The notes under the pieces were generated by a model that was not told the DNA's origin, did not search any database, and saw only the letters and a list, made by a program, of their open reading frames with translations. The position numbers and the translations under genes were made by a program. A stretch of DNA of 64,000 bases. Source: Dasypus novemcinctus (lineage: Eukaryota; Chordata; Mammalia; Cingulata; Dasypodidae). Of the stretch, positions 57,696 to 64,000 are shown piece by piece. Position 1 is the stretch's first letter, and the number at the start of each line of letters is the position of its first letter. The stretch spans positions 16,803,405-16,867,404 of the forward strand of contig NC_092216.1 of assembly GCF_030445035.2 (NCBI RefSeq). The letters run 5' to 3'.

Positions 57696-58104
57696 CCTGA
57701 TGCCACTGTTTTTAAGGGGTTCCAGTGGATATAATGTTAGCAACAATTAATGAAATGCAAACATAATGTTTATCTTAGAAAAAACAGAGTGACATTAATG
57801 AATTCCAAACTGTGGAGGTTAAGATTGAAAGACACTGGTTTACCCTTATAAATTGTTTTGTTAGAATTACAATATTTGATTCATTTAGGTGAAAAAATAT
57901 CCTGAATAACAAAGAGGAGAATTGTAAAGAACAGCTTGCTCTTGAGATCATTTTTTAAAAGTGTTTTCTATATTTCTTGTTTTCTCAATACTTTTTTTTT
58001 TTGGTTATATTGAGATCCTTGCACTCTAAAAGTTTCAATTTTGAAATTCCACACCCAAGCTAATGTCCTAATAACTAGCACACATTGTGTATGCAGGCAC
58101 TTTA

Positions 58105-58250
58105 TATGTATGGCCTACTTCAATACTTTCAACAGCCCAATGAAAAGCTTCTGTGCTGTCTTTACAGATGATAAAACAGATAATAGCTAATTTGCCATAG
58201 GCCACCCAATTTTAGAGTCTATCTAATTCTAAATTAGATGCATGTACTAA
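58105..58250 (+). mobile_element. MIR SINE
   Basis: GCACTTTATATGTATGGCC...CTTTACAGATGATAAAACAGATAATAGCTAATTTGCC.TAGGCCACCCAA follows the MIR core closely. Confidence 0.65.
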
Positions 58251-60340
58251 TTACTTGGGAAAATAAAAAGTGTGTCCTGACAGTCTTTTATTTCATATTT
58301 GATTAAAGAATAAATTACTAGAAAGAAAATAGTTTTGAGAGTTTCCCTAGGAATAGCTAATTAATGAGAAATGAATACATGTTAAAGGCAAAGAAACCAA
58401 TGAACAAATTTATTACAGTTACAAGGGCAATATTTTAATGCAAAACCAGGAAAGATGTATAATGTCCAAGTTTCAAATTGCTCTCAGTAAGTTTTAGGTT
58501 CATATTCAGTGTCTTGATAAAAGAAATAATAGCATGTGAACATAAAGGTTGTAGTCAAGCATCAACTCATGGGTTCAGAGCCAGAGATGGCCATAGGAGG
58601 TAGGTGCATAATCTGTCCTATTGTGAGGAGAATTATTGTTAGCACCTCATCAATATTAACCAGATCAAGGAATAAGGAAACACAAATGAGAATGCACATC
58701 GTCAAAGTATAAAAAAGACATGGACAGGAAGAGTTAAAAAACAAAATGAAACAAAACAAAATTAAGCCTGTGCCCGGATGAAACTGTAGTATAATCGGTT
58801 AGTGGAGTTTAGGAACAGAGAAAGAGATGAGGTAGAAACAGTTCGGGGTATGAAAACCACACCAAATTATTCTTGTTTCAGTGGTCTTTCATGTTACAGA
58901 TACCTCACCCTGTGAATTTTTCTATCAAGATAGTCTGTTTTCCTCTGTCCATGATCTTTCCGTGTCAATATTTATTGGCAGTGTTCATTTTTCAGAGCTT
59001 CTTAATGGAAACCTCATGGAAACTCACTGAATTGTCAGGCTTTATGTAGTTGGATGTTACAAGGAACCTCTGTATATTTCCATTTTTTTATAAAAGGCCA
59101 AGGAAAATGTTTGGTATATGAAGGTACTCAGTTACTTTTATTGAGAAAATAAATAATAAATACATAGTAACAGATGAATTTCCTTAAGAAAAGGATTAAA
59201 TTGTACAATATATTTTTGTCGCTATATCTACAATAGCTTGCATTTTACAGAATACATATTAAGTCCATTACTATGCGAGCAGTTGTTTTAATAATGATCA
59301 AAAGTATAGATGTCATTCTTTATTTCTTCACTTAATTATTTAAACCTGACTATTTGCCTAATAGAGTCTAATATAAGCAGATATGTATGTATGGCTGTAT
59401 AAATTTTATTTCACTTAACAGAGCACTGTGCAATGATGTCAACTCCTAGAATTACAAATGCATGAGTTTCAATATTTTTCCTTGAAATGTATATTATGTT
59501 AATTGTGACAGGAAGTGATTCTAAAAGTAAAGACAGGAGATAATAAGTATCAAATTGAGATATTTTTAAGGTTCCTATCCCATCAAAGATTCAGGGACAA
59601 AGGAATGAGGAGAGAGATGTGGAAAAAGATTGTGTGTAGTTTAAAATAAAAATAATACAAGCACAGCAGTATACGAGTTATAGGATTACAGATTTAAGGA
59701 CTATTGTTATTTCTGTGCACTGTTTAATCACAGAGAATTGGACTTACTGGAAATTGTATCCTTGAGGTACTCTGGATCTTTCAGAAGTTACTTGATTAGC
59801 AGCAAAGTCTGTTACAGTGGCAAAGCAATCACTAGATTATATAAAATGTATAGCTCTTATATCAAAAAGTAATTTAAACTCTAATAACTAAAAGCAAACT
59901 TTAATTAATTAATAACAAAATGGCACTGGAATTTTCTTCTGATTTTCAAACTTTTCCACATATGTATGCATATTTATTTGATAGGTTAATAAATCAACTG
60001 TGTATCTACTAAACAAGGCAGAAAAAAAAAGGTTTGATATATTCAGCCAAGGCTAAATTGAGCAATACTCACTCAGCAATATTCCTTACAATTTTGGAAA
60101 TAAATGTACCTGTTGAATAAATATATTTGTGCAAATTTAAGTTTCATGAATTTTACATATCATGCTTGAAAATTTATTCAATTCTCACCCCTTAATACTA
60201 AAATATGTGTTACAACTTAAAGAAAAATCAATATATTATCATTAATATTATTATAATTTCTGTTTATAATCATAAACAGAAAGCCTCCAAAATTTAAAAT
60301 GAAAGAACTATAATTTTAATTTTATATTCAATCAATCTGG
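58251..60340. other. No gene or repeat recognised
   Basis: AT-rich intergenic DNA. No exon-like frame. Confidence 0.35.
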
Positions 60341-60344
60341 AGTT

Positions 60345-60755
60345 CTTGTAAGGGTAAGACCACATTGGGAAAATAGGAATAGAACTACATTGGGAGGTGG
60401 GAGTTGCAGGTGTCTTCAGATAGATAAATGCCTTAAGGCAGCCTGCAAGGAGAGTGCCAATAAATAACTCAGGACTGTCCACAAGGAAAGTGCCAATAAA
60501 TAGCACGGGGCTTTTAGAAAAAAATAGATACGCTATCTTCACTAACCACAGTGTTCTGCTTCTGTGCCTACTTGCTTGCTCGTAAACCCCCTCCCCCTCC
60601 TAAAAGGCTATAAAAACATCTCTTTCCTGAGACTCGGGGCTGCTCTCTCCTCTGCGTAGGATGGGACAGTGGCCACATGGCTAATAAATCTCTTAGTTGG
60701 AACTATAGTCAAAGTCTGAGTCTGGTCAATATTGATAATCTGTAACATTCTCAAA
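60345..60755 (+). mobile_element. Probable solo LTR (gammaretrovirus-like)
   Basis: CTATAAAAA at 60608-60616 is followed by a TCGGGGCTGCTCTCTCCTCTG segment and AATAAA at 60683-60688, then a U5-like stretch. An internal near-duplication AAGGA.AGTGCCAATAAATA occurs at about 60448 and 60482. No internal retroviral sequence adjoins. Edges are approximate. Confidence 0.55.
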
Positions 60756-61019
60756 TATATATTCTCAATTATATTTAACATTAAAATATATTTGCAATTT
60801 TTAAACACTGTTATACCCTTATGAGTCATCATGAGAATAATTAAAAAATATATTGTTCAATTGATAGTTACATAAAAGAATGATCATTATTCTTTTTATT
60901 TATTCTTTATATCAATGTTACATGTCACTCCATTAACACAAGAGAATAACTAGAATAACAATAAATCTGCTTTTTTCCATTGTTATACTCCCCCTTTAAT
61001 TTTGTTCGTTCCTAATCTT

Positions 61020-61720
61020 GAGAGACTTGGTATGATGTCTGTTCTGATCACTTCAGGCTGAAGGGGAACTTAAATATCACGGAGTAAGGAATTGTTCCCT
61101 TACAGTTGAAGATACTCCTTGCTTTAGGGGATCAGACTTTTTCCTTCATAATTGTTTTGTTAGTTTTCCAGGGCAAACTCAAAGAGCTGGAGATTAGGAG
61201 TTGAACCACAATCCGAACAATTTTAGCAAATGAACAATCCAAAGATTTAAGTCTCTGAGAAACACATTTGGAAGGTACTTTGAAAATTTTAGGGTCAACG
61301 AAAAGGAGTAGTAGAATCATTACTAGGGGAATTATAAATGAGTATAACTATGATATATTAGGGAAATAGATTTTCTTACATTCCCAAATAAGGTCCCCTG
61401 AGGGGGTGTTGATTTCCTGAGGCTGTGTGGCTTGCCTGTGGTGTTCAGATGACCCTCCAGCTCTGGGGGAGGGGGGATCTTTATCTGAGGCATTGTTTAT
61501 TGCCACACCTTGTGAAATCTGCTTAAAACCTGCATAAGTGTAACCTCTGGATTTAACTTCTGACTCACTTTGAAATCTCTATTTTATTTAATCTTTCTCC
61601 CTTTTTGTCAAACTATTTTCCCAAATGCTTCCTGATTTAATGCTTGGTAATAATTCCTCCATGCCCGGAAGGCTTGTCCCCACCAGTCATGTCCCATGTT
61701 AGAGAGAAGGTAATAAGTTT
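61020..61720 (+). mobile_element. Old L1 untranslated-region-like fragment
   Basis: The right part (TTTTGTCAAACTATTTTCCC...GTCATGTCCCATGTTAGAGAGAAGG) resembles untranslated sequence of ancient L1 elements. Tentative. Confidence 0.35.
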
Positions 61721-62229
61721 ATTTGCAGTGTTTAACCTAGAATGAGGACGTATTTGAATAAAAAGGAGGTTTTCCGGAGTTAACTCTTAGTCATTAATTA
61801 TAATCAGGTTTAGTTTCATTGTTGTAGGAATAAGGTTCATAAGTGCAGACATTAAGATCAAGAATTTGTCTTATTGATCTGTTTTTCCTTTATTTGGCAT
61901 GGTTTATATAATCCAGTTTTGGTTTTGTTTTTTGTTTTTGTTTTTGTTTTTCTGCCATCTTATATGAGAAAGTAGCAGAGTTTCCCCAGGAGGGAAGTTT
62001 AATATTTTATTGGCTATTATGTGAGACTGTATCTAACAAGAAAACATGCTTATGACAACAAGAATGCATTTATATCCAATAGAAATATGCTTTAGGGTCA
62101 TGTTTTCTCGTATAACACTTCACTATCAACACACTATACTAGTGATATAACTTAATTATAACTCCTGAAAGAACTTCCTTATATTTGCATTATTAGCCAC
62201 AATCCTCAGCTACCCCAGAGTTCACTGTT

Positions 62230-62599
62230 TTATATAGTCACCCTTTTTATCCTCTAGCTTTTCTTCTAGCAACTGAAACCCAAAACTTCCTCTTTCAACC
62301 ACATTCACACACAGTCATTTCAGTGCTGTTAATTATACTCACTTTTCTATTCCACCATCACCGCCATCCATTTAGAAACCATTACAGTCAACTTTTATAT
62401 TCTGCACAGATTAAGCATGTACTCCTCATTCGCTACTCCCATTCTATTTCCTGGTAAACTATTTTCCAAACTCTATCTCTGTGAATCTGTTCTTGCTACT
62501 TATTTCATAACAGTGAGTTCATGCAATATTTATCCTTTTCTGTCTGAATTATTTCCCTCAACATAAGATGGTAGAGGTTCATCCATGTTGTCCCATTGT
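62230..62599 (-). mobile_element. Old L1 3' end, antisense
   Basis: AACCACATTCACACACAGTCATTTCAGTGCTGTTAATTATACTCAC and TTATTTCCCTCAACATAAGATGGTAGAGGTTCATCCATGTTG are typical of a reverse-complemented L1 ORF2 end and 3' UTR. Cut by an LTR at 62600. Confidence 0.65.
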
Positions 62600-63070
62600 T
62601 GTAGAATTTGAGAGAAGTTTAATTATTTGAGTATAGAGAGGCCAGGACTCAAGAATGATTTTGAGAAGGAAAAATGGTTTATTGACGGCGGGCTGGACTT
62701 GGGAGCTTTCAGTTTGAATTCTGAGCCTTGAACAAGATTTTCAAACGTTTTTTATACAGAGAGGAAAGGCCAAATGGTTCTTTTGTTTCAGTTCTCAATA
62801 GGCTTCAATTAGCATATATCTTCTACATCTTAAGTAAGCTTTTAGCATGGGCTCCAGATATTCTAGATAAGCTTTTAGCATATTTACTTTTTGCATTTCC
62901 CCTAAATACTTAAAGTTTATAGCCCTTGCATTGTTAAACATTTCCTGGGACTGGAGCCTGTTGCCATTTTCCCTAAGGGCAGGACTGCAGCCTCTTACCG
63001 TTCCACACTCACAAGTCAAACAGCTTAGTTATCTCTGAAGAGACAAAGAGCCTTCCACCCATAGCCCACA
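62600..63070 (-). mobile_element. ERV 3' LTR, second family
   Basis: On the minus strand it starts TGTGGGCTAT at 63070, has TATAAA at 62751-62756 and AATAAA at 62678-62683, and ends ...AAATTCTACA at 62600. A purine-rich AAAAAGGGGAGAA tract lies just before it (63074-63086). It is unrelated to the CpG-rich LTRs at 6-10 kb. Confidence 0.7.
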
Positions 63071-64000
63071 TTATTCTCCCCTTTTTGCCAAAGTTTAACT
63101 TGTTAAGCTTTGGCATAATTATTGTTGGAGCTATGAGGTGGATAGCTGTTTGTTGTTTTGATTGATTATTTATTAGTTTTTAGTACAGCATCCAGGACTG
63201 TTTTTAGAAGGTTAGAACTTTTTATTTTGGATAGCAGAATCTTGGGCAGGGGCCTTTTGCAGTTATTCTGCTGCCACTGGCACTCACGTGGATTTTCAGT
63301 TAGGTTCTAGATTTATTTATTAATTTTATTTTACTCTTGAAGAGTTTACACTTTTAATTTAAAAGGGGTGCTGAAGGGAGAGGGATTTCTTTTTTGTAAC
63401 TGCTTTCTGCTGGCCATGGGCTGTAGTTATTGCTTAATAAGGTATAAAACTCTTAATTTATTTTAACTGGAGGAAGATGGATCTGGTTTTTTGTATGAAG
63501 TTGGATGAAGTTTTTATATGGTTAATAAGATGTTTACTTTGAAAGAAACAAACTTAATTAAAAATTTGGAATACTTGTTTTTAAAAGAGGACACATTGGA
63601 TTACAGAGGTAGACAAGGTTAGGTGCTTATAAAGATGGCATTCCTTAAAAGCTGGTGGGAACAGCATATTTTTTTTTTAAGTTATTTATTTTTAGAGAGA
63701 AATTGCAACAGACACTTAGCTTTGTTTGAAGACACATTTTAAGCTGTTTAATGATTGACATTCATTCGCTTTGTTAGAAGCTCCTGGTGAACTGGCACTC
63801 CTTGGGCAACTGGCTTCACTCAGGATTAGAACACTAATTTGGAAATACTTTTAGTTTTTACTTGTGGGAGTGATTAGAACTATAGAATAAAGATTTTTAT
63901 ACTTTGGTTTTCATTGTACAATTTTTAGCAATTTTGACTTGTTCAATAGGTGACTTACTATTAGCAAGCAAGCTTTACTTTTGCTACACAGCAGAGTATA
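63071..64000 (-). mobile_element. ERV internal sequence running off the window
   Basis: Adjoins the polypurine tract of the LTR at 62600-63070, so it should be the 3' internal part (env end or 3' untranslated) of that provirus. It is AT-rich, and I see no envelope or pol motif on the minus strand. The provirus extends beyond 64000 or is truncated. Confidence 0.45.

Noticed and set aside
57239-57734. Two overlapping open frames of about 148 codons
   Set aside because: Both lie across an antisense tRNA-derived SINE.
1-64000. Prokaryotic operon, defence system or phage
   Set aside because: Introns, SINEs, L1s and endogenous retroviruses show mammalian nuclear DNA; no ribosome-binding sites or dense coding are present.

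Overview
This is a repeat-choked mammalian nuclear window with one multi-exon protein gene. The lineage marker is a tRNA-derived SINE of about 400 bp with an ACGGACTTGGCCCAGTGGTTAGGG-like head and an AAATAAATAAAT-type tail, recognised from memory as the DAS family of armadillos. Copies lie near 26.2, 30.4, 38.9 and 47.0 kb, with fragments or relatives near 29.6, 49.0 and 57.3 kb. The best guess is therefore a xenarthran, probably Dasypus; this is an inference from repeat type only.

The gene is on the minus strand at 37576-40324. Five exons (570, 78, 112, 146 and 54 coding bp) join in frame to give a 319-residue protein of the TSPY (testis-specific protein, Y-encoded) branch of the NAP/SET nucleosome-assembly family. 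A CpG-rich promoter-like block lies upstream at 40325-40960 and a polyadenylation signal at 37505-37510. Because TSPY is Y-linked in most placental mammals and the rest of the window is dense nested retroelements, a Y-chromosome origin is plausible but not shown by the sequence itself.

Layout. 0.5-16.8 kb: three decayed, nested L1 elements. The middle one is split by an internally deleted betaretrovirus-like provirus (6317-10044, minus strand) with two LTRs, a lysine-type primer binding site, a polypurine tract and a 6-bp target duplication. 16.8-20.9 kb: old L1 untranslated sequence and unassigned low-complexity DNA. 20.9-28.8 kb: one long L1 (ORF1, ORF2 and an unusually long 3' UTR of roughly 2.7 kb) interrupted by a SINE. 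28.8-31.6 kb: L1 3' ends, including a copy rearranged by twin priming. 31.6-37.5 kb: mostly unique DNA with an ancient L1/HAL1-like ORF1 and a MIR. 37.5-41 kb: the TSPY gene. 41-47 kb: AT-rich DNA with MIR, L2 and MER5-like fossils. 47-55 kb: more L1, including a second copy of the long 3' UTR, and a probable solo LTR. 55-64 kb: old repeats, another LTR, and at the right edge an LTR plus adjoining internal sequence of a different endogenous retrovirus that runs off the window.

No rRNA, stand-alone tRNA, CRISPR array or bacterial-type operon was seen. All L1 and retroviral reading frames examined are interrupted. Repeat boundaries were set by eye and are approximate unless a target-site duplication is stated.
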